Below, piece after piece: positions 35,952 to 44,844 of a stretch of 64,000 nt of DNA. A model generated the notes under the pieces. It was not told the origin of the DNA. It saw only the letters and a program-made list of their open reading frames with translations, and searched no databases. The stretch lies in NCBI GenBank assembly GCA_023429995.1, contig JAEZCE010000078.1, positions 67,194 to 131,193 on the forward strand, written 5' to 3'. A program made the position numbers and the translations under genes. This DNA is from Bacillota bacterium (GTDB lineage: Bacteria > Bacillota > UBA4882 > UBA8346). Numbering within the stretch: the first letter of the stretch is position 1; the number at the start of each line of letters is the position of its first letter.

Positions 35952-37568
35952 CTAACTGTTAATAATAGTCCTTCTAGCCTCCAAAATCATCGACGCGCTC
36001 ATCGAAAATTCATCCATTCCGTATCCCAGCAAAATGGGAATTGCGTTTGGATCGCCTGCCATTTCTCCGCAGATGCCGCACCATTTCCCTTCTTTATGGG
36101 CAGCCTCTATCGTTATTTTGATCAAGTGTAAAACCGCTGGATGCATGGGATTGTATAGATAAGAAACATTTTTGTTCATGCGGTCCACGGCCAAAGTATA
36201 TTGAGTCAAGTCATTGGTGCCGATACTAAAAAAATCGGCCTCCTTCGCTAACTCTTCCGCAAGCAGTGCCGCCGAAGGGATCTCGATCATGATTCCAATC
36301 TGGACTTTCTCGTTAAAAGGTTTCTTTTCCGCTTCCAACTCGGCCATGCATTCTTTGACGATTCCTTTGGCTTTCAAAAATTCCTCCACCGAACTGATCA
36401 TGGGGAACATGATCTGAATATTGCCATAGACCGTAGCCTTAAGCAGTGCTCTTAACTGAGTCTTAAATAAGTCCTTTCGGTTCAGACATAAACGGATGGC
36501 CCGCAAGCCCAAAAACGGATTCATTTCTTCCGGTAACGGAAGATACGGTAATTTCTTATCACCACCTATATCCAAGGTGCGGATTACGACGGGTTTATCT
36601 CCCATCACCTCAGCCACTTGCTTATAAGCCTGAAATTGATCTTCTTCAGTCGGCAATTTCTCACGTTCCATATAGAGAAACTCCGTCCTAAACAGGCCGA
36701 TTCCTTCTGCGCCCGCGGCCAGGACTTTCGTTACATCCTCCGGCCTGCCGATATTACCGGCTAAAACGATACATTTACCGGTTTTGGTAATTACTGGAGT
36801 ATGAATAAGACTTTTTAATTGATTTCTTTCCATTTCCAATTGATTCTTTTTATCCTTATATGTAACCAAAGTTGCTTCATCCGGATTGATGATCACACCC
36901 CCTTCGAAACCATCGACAATGATCCGATCGCCTGTTTTGACAAGTTCTGTGATATTCTCAAGACCGACCACAGCCGGAATCTCCAAAGTCCGGGCCATAA
37001 TCGCGCTATGGGAGGTCGGACCGCCAGTGTCCGTTATAAATGCAACCACTTTACTCTTATCCATTTGGGCCGTATCGGATGGTGTTAGATCATGGGCAAC
37101 CACAACAACATTCTGAGGTAATTCGTCCAAACCGCTGTCGGGTTTGCCCTGTAAATTTTTCAGCAACCTCCCTCCGACATCTTTCAGGTCCGCGACCCGC
37201 TCACGCAAATATTCATCTTCTATGTTTGCGAACACTTCCACATATGTATTCATAATATCATGAACCGCTTTGGCAGCTGTAATTCCTTGGGCTTGAACAT
37301 TATTGATAGCGGATCCCGTAAATTCGGGATCATCCAAAAACATTAAATGAGAATCGAAAATTGCAGCCTCCTGGTTTCCCATTTCAATCCTAGTCTTTTC
37401 ACGCAGCTTAACCAGTTCGTTCTTGGCATTTTCGATGGCGCTCTGGAGTTTGGTAACTTCTTCGGCTGTACTTACCGATGGTTCATTACCGGCTTGATAT
37501 TCCTCGCTACTTTTTACAAATGCTTTACCGATTGCAAAACCTTTCGAAGCCACAATACCTTTTTGCAC
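35952..37568 (-). CDS. ptsI: PTS enzyme I
   Basis: 538 residues, slightly short of the usual 570. The phospho-His lies in TGGPTSHSAIMARTL; PEP-binding residues in EGIGLFRTEFLYM, and the C-terminal barrel shows IMFPMISSVEEF, IGTNDLTQYTLAVDR and CGICGEMAGD with the catalytic Cys. It passes phosphate from PEP to HPr and thence to sugar permeases such as BglF. It lies 32 bases after ptsH. Confidence 0.95.
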   Translation of the reverse strand: MQKGIVASKGFAIGKAFVKSSEEYQAGNEPSVSTAEEVTKLQSAIENAKNELVKLREKTRIEMGNQEAAIFDSHLMFLDDPEFTGSAINNVQAQGITAAKAVHDIMNTYVEVFANIEDEYLRERVADLKDVGGRLLKNLQGKPDSGLDELPQNVVVVAHDLTPSDTAQMDKSKVVAFITDTGGPTSHSAIMARTLEIPAVVGLENITELVKTGDRIIVDGFEGGVIINPDEATLVTYKDKKNQLEMERNQLKSLIHTPVITKTGKCIVLAGNIGRPEDVTKVLAAGAEGIGLFRTEFLYMEREKLPTEEDQFQAYKQVAEVMGDKPVVIRTLDIGGDKKLPYLPLPEEMNPFLGLRAIRLCLNRKDLFKTQLRALLKATVYGNIQIMFPMISSVEEFLKAKGIVKECMAELEAEKKPFNEKVQIGIMIEIPSAALLAEELAKEADFFSIGTNDLTQYTLAVDRMNKNVSYLYNPMHPAVLHLIKITIEAAHKEGKWCGICGEMAGDPNAIPILLGYGMDEFSMSASMILEARRTIINS

Positions 37569-37600
37569 TTTATATCATCCCTTCGCAGCGGATCTGCCCT

Positions 37601-37867
37601 TTATTCCTCACCGAATCTCTCTTCCACCAATTTAACTAATGCCGCCACTGCTTCTTTTTCGTCGTCGCCTTCAGCGTTGATCGTAATCTCACTGCCTTTA
37701 TTAATGCCTAAAGACAACAAGCCCAACAACGATTTGGCATTACCGCTCTTCTCTTTTTTGGTAACGGTTATATTGGAATTAAATTTGGTCGACACATTGA
37801 GGAACAAAGCTGCCGGACGGGCATGAATACCCGTTTGGTTCAAGACTGTTATTTTTTGCGATATCAT
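37601..37867 (-). CDS. ptsH: PTS phosphocarrier protein HPr
   Basis: 88 residues. His15 in TGIHARPA is the phosphate carrier and Ser46 in AKSLLGLLSLGI is the HPr-kinase site, so CcpA-type catabolite control is possible. It sits between a KdgT-type permease and ptsI, which is unusual company for ptsH. Confidence 0.95.
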   Translation of the reverse strand: MISQKITVLNQTGIHARPAALFLNVSTKFNSNITVTKKEKSGNAKSLLGLLSLGINKGSEITINAEGDDEKEAVAALVKLVEERFGEE

Positions 37868-37932
37868 TGTGCTGTCTCCTGTTCAATTTAATATTGAAAC
37901 ATCTAATTTTATACTGTATCAACAAAATACCT

Positions 37933-38868
37933 TTAACCTTTCGGATTTGCCAGCAATCGTTTTGTGCAATAAGGTGCGATTATTGAAGTAAGTACCACTG
38001 CAAATGCAATTTGGGCGATGGCTGATTGGACATAAGGCGCATACATTGAATTGATACTGGCTGCAAAAGCCGGAACAATTAATGACATCCCTGCCACCGA
38101 ACTCAACGCTGCAGCCCCATATCCAGGTCGTTTTAAGACCAGTCTATCCGCTAAGATTAAAGGCAGCATTGAAACAATTATAAAAATCAAAGTTAACAGC
38201 AATCCGGTCAACCCTGATTGAAACGCGATCCGTAGATTAATATTCGATCCGAAACTGATACCCAGAAAAGGCAATAAAATAACGGTACCGTTTGAAAAGA
38301 TATGGCGAATATTCGAATCCAAATTGCCGAGCAGAGCCCCTAAAAGTAAGGGAAACAGCGTGGCGAAAACACTCAGATAATGAATTGCCACTCCGTTGGC
38401 AGCATTTAAAATCATCACCGGAATGATTGGAACAGCGATTAAGTTTAAAATTCCAAAGGCTGCACAATCCGCCTCGTCCCCATAAGTATGCATAAGCGCT
38501 AAATAAAGCCCCGGGTTGCAGCTGGTGATGACGGCAACAAAAGCAACGGCTGATATATTGAGGATTCCGTCAACTCCCAAAAACTTGATAAACAGAAAAC
38601 CAGCCACCCAGCTAAGAATGAGCTTAGCCCCACATAACCCCCCTGCCCGCTTCAGGGTCACTGGCACCTGGGAGATTTTAAACTGGCTTCCGGAAATGAA
38701 AAGGATCAGGCCAATGAGTACCATCGTTCCTTTGCTGCTGAACAAAGCTGTAGTGGGGTCGCCCATCGCCAAAATTTCCGGAAAAAAGGTATTGATGAAG
38801 GCTGCAATTAACATCGGAACGATGAGCAATCCGCCAGGTATTTTCGTGACTTGCTTGAGTAGATTCAC
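37933..38868 (-). CDS. 2-keto-3-deoxygluconate permease family protein
   Basis: 311 residues with about ten membrane spans. Family features: MNLLKQVTKIPGGLLIVPMLIAA, GTMVLIGLILFISGSQF, ITSCNPGLYLALMHTYGD, and GGL-rich ends. KdgT carries 2-keto-3-deoxygluconate with protons. The window also encodes UxuA and UxuB, which produce this compound, but not next to this gene. It lies between bglA and ptsH, apparently co-oriented. Confidence 0.85.
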   Translation of the reverse strand: MNLLKQVTKIPGGLLIVPMLIAAFINTFFPEILAMGDPTTALFSSKGTMVLIGLILFISGSQFKISQVPVTLKRAGGLCGAKLILSWVAGFLFIKFLGVDGILNISAVAFVAVITSCNPGLYLALMHTYGDEADCAAFGILNLIAVPIIPVMILNAANGVAIHYLSVFATLFPLLLGALLGNLDSNIRHIFSNGTVILLPFLGISFGSNINLRIAFQSGLTGLLLTLIFIIVSMLPLILADRLVLKRPGYGAAALSSVAGMSLIVPAFAASINSMYAPYVQSAIAQIAFAVVLTSIIAPYCTKRLLANPKG

Positions 38869-38946
38869 ATTTATTCTCTCCTGTTAATAAACAACAACTA
38901 ATAAACAACAACACAGACTTGTCTATTCAATATTTGGGGGTCTGTT

Positions 38947-40410
38947 TTATAATTCAGCCCCATTGGTCGCAATGACTCGTTGATACCAATAAAAAGAATC
39001 CTTTTTATATCTTCGCTTCGAACCATTCCCGTAATCATCCTGATCAACATAAATAAAACCATAACGTTTCGTCATTTCGGACGTTGAGGAACTAATCATG
39101 TCAATTGGCCCCCACATGGTATAGCCAATCATTTCAACACCATCCTCAATAGCCAATTTCATTTGGACGATATGCTGGCGCAAGAAATCAATCCGGTACG
39201 GGTCATGAATCGTTCCATCTTCATTGAGGGTATCCATAAAACCTGAGCTGTTCTCTAAAATAAAAACTGGCAATTGATACCTGTCATACACTAAATTTAA
39301 AGTATAACGCAGTCCAATGGGGTCAATTTGCCAGCCCCATTCATTGGCGGGCAGATGGGGATTTTTATAAACACTATGAACATTCCCGGCGGTGAGTTCC
39401 AACCCACCCGTATCACTACTGGATATCATGGAATTATAATAAGACAATCCCACGAAGTCGGCGGTATTCTCTTTGATCACATTCAAATCTTCCGCTACGA
39501 TTTTTAATTGAATGTGATTCCTTTTGAAATAGGTGTTGGCATAGTAGGGATACTCCCCTTTATTAAGTATATCCAGGAAAAATAAATTTTTCATCTGGTC
39601 ATCCTTTTGCATCTGCAAAGCATCTTCCGGTTTGCAGGTATAAGCATAGGTGGTAAAATAGGCAACCATGCTGCCAATCCGGTTCCCTGGGTCTATCTGG
39701 CGGGCCAACTTGGTAACCTTAGCCGCCGCCACAAATTGATGATGCAACCCCTGAAACAGCATTTCCTCATAATTATGCTGGCCGGTATCGATAATACCCA
39801 GGGTTTTTGCTCCAGCCTTTACACTCATATTGATTTCGTTAAAGGTGACCCAATACTTGACCTTTCCCTTGTAGCGCTCCAAAAGCACTTGGCAATAGTT
39901 TCCATATAAATCGATCAGTCGCCGGTTGTACCATCCTCCAAATTTCTCAATTAAAACAACGGGCATATCAAAGTGACAAATCGTGATCAAAGGTTCCATA
40001 TTATGCCTTAAGCATTCATCAATCAGGTCGTCGTAAAACTGCAGAGCCTTTTCATTAGGCTCGGCATCGTCCCCGTTGGGAAATATTCTGGCCCATGATA
40101 CCGAATAACGAAACACTTTGAAGCCCATTTCTGCAAGTAAGGCAATATCTTCCCGGTAGGTATGGTAAAAATCGATTCCCCGCCGTTTGGGATACTTCAT
40201 GGTATCGGGATCTTTTTGGGCCTCGGCAATCATTTCCATAGTAATTTTCGTTTGCTTGGTAACCTTCCGATCATTCTTGGGATTCAAATGTACAACATCC
40301 GGGATGGTGAATGACTTGCCATCCTCATTGTACGCTCCTTCGGCCTGACAAGCCGAAAGAGCGCCACCCCATAAAAATCCGTCCGGAAATCCGTTTTCCA
40401 TTTTTATCAT
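38947..40410 (-). CDS. bglA: 6-phospho-beta-glucosidase (GH1)
   Basis: 487 residues, glycoside hydrolase family 1. FLWGGALSACQAEGAYNEDGKS at the start, catalytic acid in WVTFNEINM, nucleophile in VFILENSSG, and a KRRYKKDSFYWYQRV ending typical of phospho-glucosidases. It cleaves phosphorylated beta-glucosides delivered by BglF. It begins ten bases after bglF, in one transcript. Confidence 0.92.
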   Translation of the reverse strand: MIKMENGFPDGFLWGGALSACQAEGAYNEDGKSFTIPDVVHLNPKNDRKVTKQTKITMEMIAEAQKDPDTMKYPKRRGIDFYHTYREDIALLAEMGFKVFRYSVSWARIFPNGDDAEPNEKALQFYDDLIDECLRHNMEPLITICHFDMPVVLIEKFGGWYNRRLIDLYGNYCQVLLERYKGKVKYWVTFNEINMSVKAGAKTLGIIDTGQHNYEEMLFQGLHHQFVAAAKVTKLARQIDPGNRIGSMVAYFTTYAYTCKPEDALQMQKDDQMKNLFFLDILNKGEYPYYANTYFKRNHIQLKIVAEDLNVIKENTADFVGLSYYNSMISSSDTGGLELTAGNVHSVYKNPHLPANEWGWQIDPIGLRYTLNLVYDRYQLPVFILENSSGFMDTLNEDGTIHDPYRIDFLRQHIVQMKLAIEDGVEMIGYTMWGPIDMISSSTSEMTKRYGFIYVDQDDYGNGSKRRYKKDSFYWYQRVIATNGAEL

Positions 40411-40420
40411 CTCTTTGTTC

Positions 40421-42280
40421 TTAAATTAATACCTTCAGCAGTTCCTGATTTTTTTGAATTATTCCAGCAGCCACAGGCAGTACATCCAGATATTTTTCAC
40501 TATTGGTAATGACTATCGGCGTAATTAGATCATAACCCTCGCTGCGGATTCCTTCGAGATCAAATTCCATCAACACATCGCCTTGTTTAAACCTTAGTTT
40601 TTGCTCAACGTAAGAGGTGAAATATTTTCCCTCAAGATTCACGGTATCCACTCCGACATGGATCAGCAATTCGATTCCATTATCCGCTTTTAAGCCGAGC
40701 GCATGCTTGGACTTAAAGGCGGCCTCAACGACTCCGTCAAACGGCGCATAGACTTTACCATCAATGGGTTGAATGGCCATACCTTTCCCAATTATGCCCT
40801 GAGAAAATGTGGTATCATTCACTTCCCCTAAATCTTTGATTTCTCCTGATAACGGACTCATTACCAAAATTTCTTTTTTAAGCGCGTCAGTGTTGCGAAC
40901 CTCTTTTTCTTTGCCAGGTTCTATACCATCTTCTTTAATTCCCGCCAGCAACGTGAAGAAAAATCCTAATATTGCAGCGGCGACTGTTCCTCCAATAATA
41001 TAAATAAAGCGATTGGCCTGGTAGGTTAAAAGACTCAGCACCCCCGGTAAGGCAATGGCGGTTGCACTGGCATTGACGAGGCTAAAAAAGCCGCTTACGA
41101 GGGCTGCGGCGGCACAACCAGCAAAAAAAGGCCTTTTATATCGAAGATTGACTCCATAGATGGCGGGTTCGGTAACTCCAAAAGCCGCCGTGATTGCACT
41201 GGACCCTGCCACGGATTTCATCGTTTTATTTTTCGCCAAAATGAATACAGCCAAAGCGGCTCCCGCTTGTGCCAGGTTAGCAGCCAGTGCGCTTGGCATT
41301 AGAACCGTCGATCCAGAGGAGGCAATTTGTTGAATTTGCATCGGCATAATGGAATAGTGCATACCAAACATCACCAAGATCGGCCTAAAGAATCCTAATA
41401 ACGCCCCTGCCAGTATCCCAACTGTAGCAAACAATAAATTAATTTTGGACGTCAACCAGTTTCCTACATAGGATCCAAAGGGACCGATGGCAATTAACTC
41501 AACCGGCACCATAATCAACAGCACGATCATGGGTGTTAACAGTACACGTAAAAATTCCGGAATCACTTTATCAACAGCTCTATAGACATAGCTTAATGCC
41601 CATACTGACAAAATGATCGGGATCACCGATGAGGAGTATCGAACCAACAAGATGGCCAAACCCAAAAAGTCAATAGTGCTGACCCCGGTGGTCGCAATAG
41701 CTTTGGCTGCATCTAAAATCGTTGGATGCAATAAAACCGCAGCCAAGGCAATTGCCAAATATTCATTGGTTTTAAACTTCCTGGCAGCGCTAACTGCCAA
41801 AAAGAAAGGCATAAAATAAAATACGCAATCTCCGATCATATTAATGATAGATATAAATCCGGACTTGCCATCCACTAAACCCGCCATGGTCAAGATAGAC
41901 GATAAACATTTAATCATTCCACAGCCAACCAAGGCTGGCAGTATTGGGGTAAATATTCCGGCAATCGTTTCCAGGGCAGTATTGATTGGATTACGCCTTT
42001 TCCGTTCCTCAGGGCTAGTATTTGCCACATTAACACTTGGAGCAATCTTGGCAATTTCTTCATAAACCGCATCGACTTTTGCTCCGATGACCACCTGGAG
42101 TTGTCCACCCTTATTTTGGGTCTTCAGAACTCCTTCCAATCTCTCTAATTCGTTCACCTTGGCCTTGGAGTCATCATTTAAGACAAATCGTAACCGTGTT
42201 GCGCAATGAGTTAATTGAGAAATATTTTTTTCTCCACCAGCAAGCTGTACGATTTGGGCCGCTAAATCCTTAAGATTCAT
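40421..42280 (-). CDS. bglF: PTS beta-glucoside transporter IIBCA
   Basis: 619 residues in the order IIB-IIC-IIA. Phospho-Cys26 in LTHCATRLRF; IIC membrane domain (about 105-455) with FAVSAARKF-like and SSAITAAFGVTEPAIYGV; IIA domain with GVVEAAFKSKHALG and the phospho-His in IELLIHVGVDTV. It imports and phosphorylates aryl- or beta-glucosides. An antiterminator site and terminator precede it. Confidence 0.93.
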   Translation of the reverse strand: MNLKDLAAQIVQLAGGEKNISQLTHCATRLRFVLNDDSKAKVNELERLEGVLKTQNKGGQLQVVIGAKVDAVYEEIAKIAPSVNVANTSPEERKRRNPINTALETIAGIFTPILPALVGCGMIKCLSSILTMAGLVDGKSGFISIINMIGDCVFYFMPFFLAVSAARKFKTNEYLAIALAAVLLHPTILDAAKAIATTGVSTIDFLGLAILLVRYSSSVIPIILSVWALSYVYRAVDKVIPEFLRVLLTPMIVLLIMVPVELIAIGPFGSYVGNWLTSKINLLFATVGILAGALLGFFRPILVMFGMHYSIMPMQIQQIASSGSTVLMPSALAANLAQAGAALAVFILAKNKTMKSVAGSSAITAAFGVTEPAIYGVNLRYKRPFFAGCAAAALVSGFFSLVNASATAIALPGVLSLLTYQANRFIYIIGGTVAAAILGFFFTLLAGIKEDGIEPGKEKEVRNTDALKKEILVMSPLSGEIKDLGEVNDTTFSQGIIGKGMAIQPIDGKVYAPFDGVVEAAFKSKHALGLKADNGIELLIHVGVDTVNLEGKYFTSYVEQKLRFKQGDVLMEFDLEGIRSEGYDLITPIVITNSEKYLDVLPVAAGIIQKNQELLKVLI

Positions 42281-42325
42281 AGTCTCTTCTCCTTTTTTAT
42301 TTAAAATCCGGCATAAAAACTAAAA

Positions 42326-42384
42326 TGACCAAAATAGTGTTTCTCACTTATTTTGGTCATGCCTGATCGAATCAGTAACAGTCC
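42326..42384 (-). promoter_or_regulatory. BglG/LicT antiterminator site with overlapping terminator (bglF leader)
   Basis: The RAT sequence (42355-42384) reads GGACTGTTACTG, then CAGGCATGACC on the minus strand, matching the LicT/BglG RNA site. It overlaps the terminator hairpin TGACCAAAATA/TATTTTGGTCA (42326-42359). Bound antiterminator would let transcription proceed into bglF and bglA. Confidence 0.88.
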
Positions 42385-42402
42385 AACTTATCTTATCTTA
42401 TC

Positions 42403-43227
42403 TTATTCTGTGATTAATCGTTGAATATGCAAAATTAAATATAACTTTTCATCATTCGTACAATCCCAGCCATAATTGGTTTTTAAAAAATGTTCTATTT
42501 TGGCAACACACTGAATTTCCTCCAGATATTTCGTTCGGACCATTTGAAACAAATCTTCATTTTCATTTGCCAATGATTTTGAATCCATTTGCCTCCTGAT
42601 AAAGTAGCGAATATGGGTGACAAATCGGCTAAAGTTCGGGGAGTTTTCATCAAAATCAATTTTGTAATGATATTTGATAATCGATAGAATTTCTCCAATA
42701 ATCGTCGTTTCCTTGGTTGTTTGTTGCATATCACCCGAACTGGTTTGGGCGTTTATAAAGTGAAGCGCAATCGATGGAATCTCTGATTTCGGCAAAATCA
42801 TCCCCGTTTTATTCTTGATAATTTCCAATGCCCTTCGTCCCACCCGTGTTTCATCCGGGTATAAATTTTTAATCTCCCATTCCAGTGGATTTTTTACCTC
42901 GATGTCCTCTTCTTTTCTTTGAAGAGCAAAGCTGATATGATCTGACAGCGTTATAATTAAATTGGAATGAAACTCCTTTTGTAAAATGCTCCTGCCAGCT
43001 TGAATAATTTCTTCCGCTAAGCAAATATGCTCAATTGGAATATCATTTAAGATGTTAAACATTTTAATATTTTTAGGGGAAACATAAATTTTTTCAATAA
43101 TATTTTCATCGGTAATTTCATAAGGAGTTTTTTGAAAGCCCAACCCTTTGCCCACTACATATAGTTCTTCATTTTTATCATTCAATGCTAAAACTACATT
43201 ATTATTTATTTTTTTGATGGCCTTCAT
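42403..43227 (-). CDS. bglG: transcription antiterminator, BglG/LicT family
   Basis: 274 residues. RNA-binding CAT domain (1-55, MKAIKKINNNVVLALND), then two PRD domains with phosphorylatable His (IEHICLAEEII, LSDHISFALQ, SIALHFINAQ, HIRYFIRRQM). It binds the two RAT sites when active and prevents termination. I chose the ATG at 43227, which has AGGAGG just upstream; an upstream ATG at 43293 lies inside the RAT site. Confidence 0.93.
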   Translation of the reverse strand: MKAIKKINNNVVLALNDKNEELYVVGKGLGFQKTPYEITDENIIEKIYVSPKNIKMFNILNDIPIEHICLAEEIIQAGRSILQKEFHSNLIITLSDHISFALQRKEEDIEVKNPLEWEIKNLYPDETRVGRRALEIIKNKTGMILPKSEIPSIALHFINAQTSSGDMQQTTKETTIIGEILSIIKYHYKIDFDENSPNFSRFVTHIRYFIRRQMDSKSLANENEDLFQMVRTKYLEEIQCVAKIEHFLKTNYGWDCTNDEKLYLILHIQRLITE

Positions 43228-43244
43228 TTTCCACCTCCTAAAAA

Positions 43245-43307
43245 TAAAAAAACCGAAAACGACATAAATATCGATTTCGGTCATGCCTGCCAAAGCAGTA
43301 ACAATCC
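43245..43307 (-). promoter_or_regulatory. BglG/LicT antiterminator site with terminator (bglG leader)
   Basis: RAT sequence at 43279-43307 (GGATTGTTACTGC followed by GCAGGCATGACC on the minus strand) overlaps a terminator stem ACCGAAATCGA/TCGTTTTCGGT with a T run ending about 43245. It makes bglG autoregulated. Confidence 0.88.
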
Positions 43308-43429
43308 TACTTTTATTGAATTCATCATATCATTTGAGATTATTTTTGTCAACATTATGTTTCAAAATCATTAAAACGAGTAAATTTCATATTTCTCAAT
43401 CATTCTAAAATCGAGTTCTAATAAATAAA

Positions 43430-43600
43430 AACCCGCAGAATGAGGTTGCCCATTGCACCCAAGAATCTAAGACTATGTGGCAGCCTTAAGTCCTAGTCCT
43501 TCCTTTCTTTCCCTTCCTGCCCAATATGGACACTCCGGGCAGGCCTTTCCTTGGGGATAGTCAATGCTCTCTTCATGGCACAAGCGCTAACTTAAAGAAT
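43430..43600. ncRNA. possible structured RNA, identity unknown
   Basis: An intergenic stretch of about 170 bases has an apical hairpin CCTGCCC/GGGCAGG (43515-43542) with a 14-base loop, a lower stem GACTAT/ATAGTC (43471-43476 and 43556-43561) and weaker outer pairing, with purine-rich strands in between. On the minus strand an AACC/GGGTT stem followed by TTTTTATTTATT could end a transcript near 43428. The long rod with a large bubble recalls 6S RNA, but I cannot confirm it. No coding frame fits. Confidence 0.3.
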
Positions 43601-43618
43601 GAAATATTTAGCTAAACA

Positions 43619-44149
43619 CTACAATAATTTATCATAAAAATTAAAAGGGTTGTCCTTCCCAAAGGCATGCATTTGTCCAACAAAGGTATATCCCATTTTT
43701 TGAAACAGGGCATTCATTTTGGGGTTTAACGAATTGGTATCGGAGCGCAAATAGGCCACTCCGTTTTTCCAGGCGAATTCTTCCGCAAACCCCAATAACG
43801 CGGCGCCGGCGCCGCGTCCCCGGAACTGGGAGGCAACGGCCATCCTATGGAGAACCAGTGGCCTTTGATGACTGGACCATTTGATTTGGGCATATTCTTC
43901 CGGTTCATGATGGTTGATACACAGAAAACCGCCCACCCTCCCGTCGATCTCGCTAATAAAAAGCTCCTTTTTTTGAATATCCTTTTCAAAGTCAACCGCC
44001 TGCGGGTAGGTTTCGTCCCATTGAGGATTGCCTTCAAGGCGCATTTCCCGGTAAACTTTCTTTATAATCTGCATAATCGGTTCGATATCCCCCAAGTCGG
44101 CGTATCGGATTGAATTATCCGGTATGAGCAAATTTTCTTGTTCCGTCAT
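43619..44149 (-). CDS. GNAT-family acetyltransferase
   Basis: 176 residues with a single Gcn5-related fold; the CoA-binding motif A is VLHRMAVASQFRGRGAGAALLGFAEE and the C-terminal ALFQKMGYTFVGQ completes the fold. Substrate unknown. Its ATG overlaps the stop of the MarR gene (ATGA), so the two are translationally coupled and probably co-regulated. Confidence 0.85.
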   Translation of the reverse strand: MTEQENLLIPDNSIRYADLGDIEPIMQIIKKVYREMRLEGNPQWDETYPQAVDFEKDIQKKELFISEIDGRVGGFLCINHHEPEEYAQIKWSSHQRPLVLHRMAVASQFRGRGAGAALLGFAEEFAWKNGVAYLRSDTNSLNPKMNALFQKMGYTFVGQMHAFGKDNPFNFYDKLL

Positions 44150-44610
44150 GAGCTTTTCTCCTTATCCTTTTTCAGGCCATGCCATACAGATTCCATATTC
44201 CGGCTCATTCGCCCCACGAGCTCACAAACCATTGTTGTCTCCTCCGGAGTAAAACCCTTCAAGCATAACCCGATATTAATATTTTCTTCGTCAATGACCG
44301 AGTCATAAATATCCAAAGCCTTGGGGGTTGGATATAATTTATAGGCCCTGCTGTCGGATTCGTCTTGCTCCTTGCGGAGATAACCACCGGCAATTAGTTT
44401 TTGTACAGCCTTTGTCGTTGTTGTTTTATCCACTCTTAGGAGACTCGATAGTTGAATGGAATTAAGACCGGGACTCTCGCAGATTCGGGTTAAAAAAATA
44501 AATTGTCCCTTTTGCAAATGATATTTTTTAAATTTCAAATCGCTTTTCCAATGGATGGCCCGGGAAAGAGCGCCGATATCTCTCAAGATAGGATCATTGA
44601 GTTTCCGGAT
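44146..44610 (-). CDS. MarR-family transcriptional regulator
   Basis: Winged-helix regulator: ALSRAIHWKSDLKFKKYHLQKGQF, ICESPGLNSIQLSSLLRVDKTTTTKAVQKLIAGGYL and the wing QDESDSRAYKLYPT. The frame is open to 44685, but the TTG there overlaps the -10 box of its own promoter and a palindromic operator lies within the first codons, so translation must begin later. GGAGG stands eight bases before an ATC at 44610, the start used here (about 154 residues, typical for MarR); a TTG at 44586 is another option. It probably represses itself and the GNAT gene. Confidence 0.7.
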   Translation of the reverse strand: MRKLNDPILRDIGALSRAIHWKSDLKFKKYHLQKGQFIFLTRICESPGLNSIQLSSLLRVDKTTTTKAVQKLIAGGYLRKEQDESDSRAYKLYPTPKALDIYDSVIDEENINIGLCLKGFTPEETTMVCELVGRMSRNMESVWHGLKKDKEKSS

Positions 44611-44660
44611 TTTTACCGCCTCCGCAAGTCTGTTACTTTCCAGAGATTTAATGGATACCT

Positions 44661-44715
44661 TAGTTGAAACTTCAACTATATTCAATATACCACTTTATAG
44701 TTGAAATTTCAACTA
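44661..44715 (-). promoter_or_regulatory. MarR-gene promoter with two palindromic operators
   Basis: Minus-strand promoter TTGAAA (44707-44712) and TATATT (44684-44689) with 17 bases between. Two near-identical dyads TAGTTGAAA-TTCAACTA sit at 44661-44678 and 44698-44715, one across the -35 box and one just after the start point: a classic autorepression layout for MarR. Confidence 0.75.
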
Positions 44716-44792
44716 TATAATTCGTTTTTATATTCTCCATCTCTTTTTCCAGGGGATATCGATTCAGGGATTCAATTCAAAATAAAAAACAC

Positions 44793-44823
44793 TTGACTTG
44801 AAGTCAACTTTAAGTAGTATATT
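44793..44823 (+). promoter_or_regulatory. MerR-type promoter with 19-bp spacer
   Basis: TTGACT (44793-44798) and TATATT (44818-44823) are 19 bases apart, the stretched spacing that MerR-family activators correct. The spacer holds the dyad ACTTGAAGT/ACTTTAAGT. It lies just before the MerR fragment at 44845, so the promoter survived although the gene is broken. Confidence 0.7.
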
Positions 44824-44844
44824 GGGAACAAGGAGTGATTTGCG

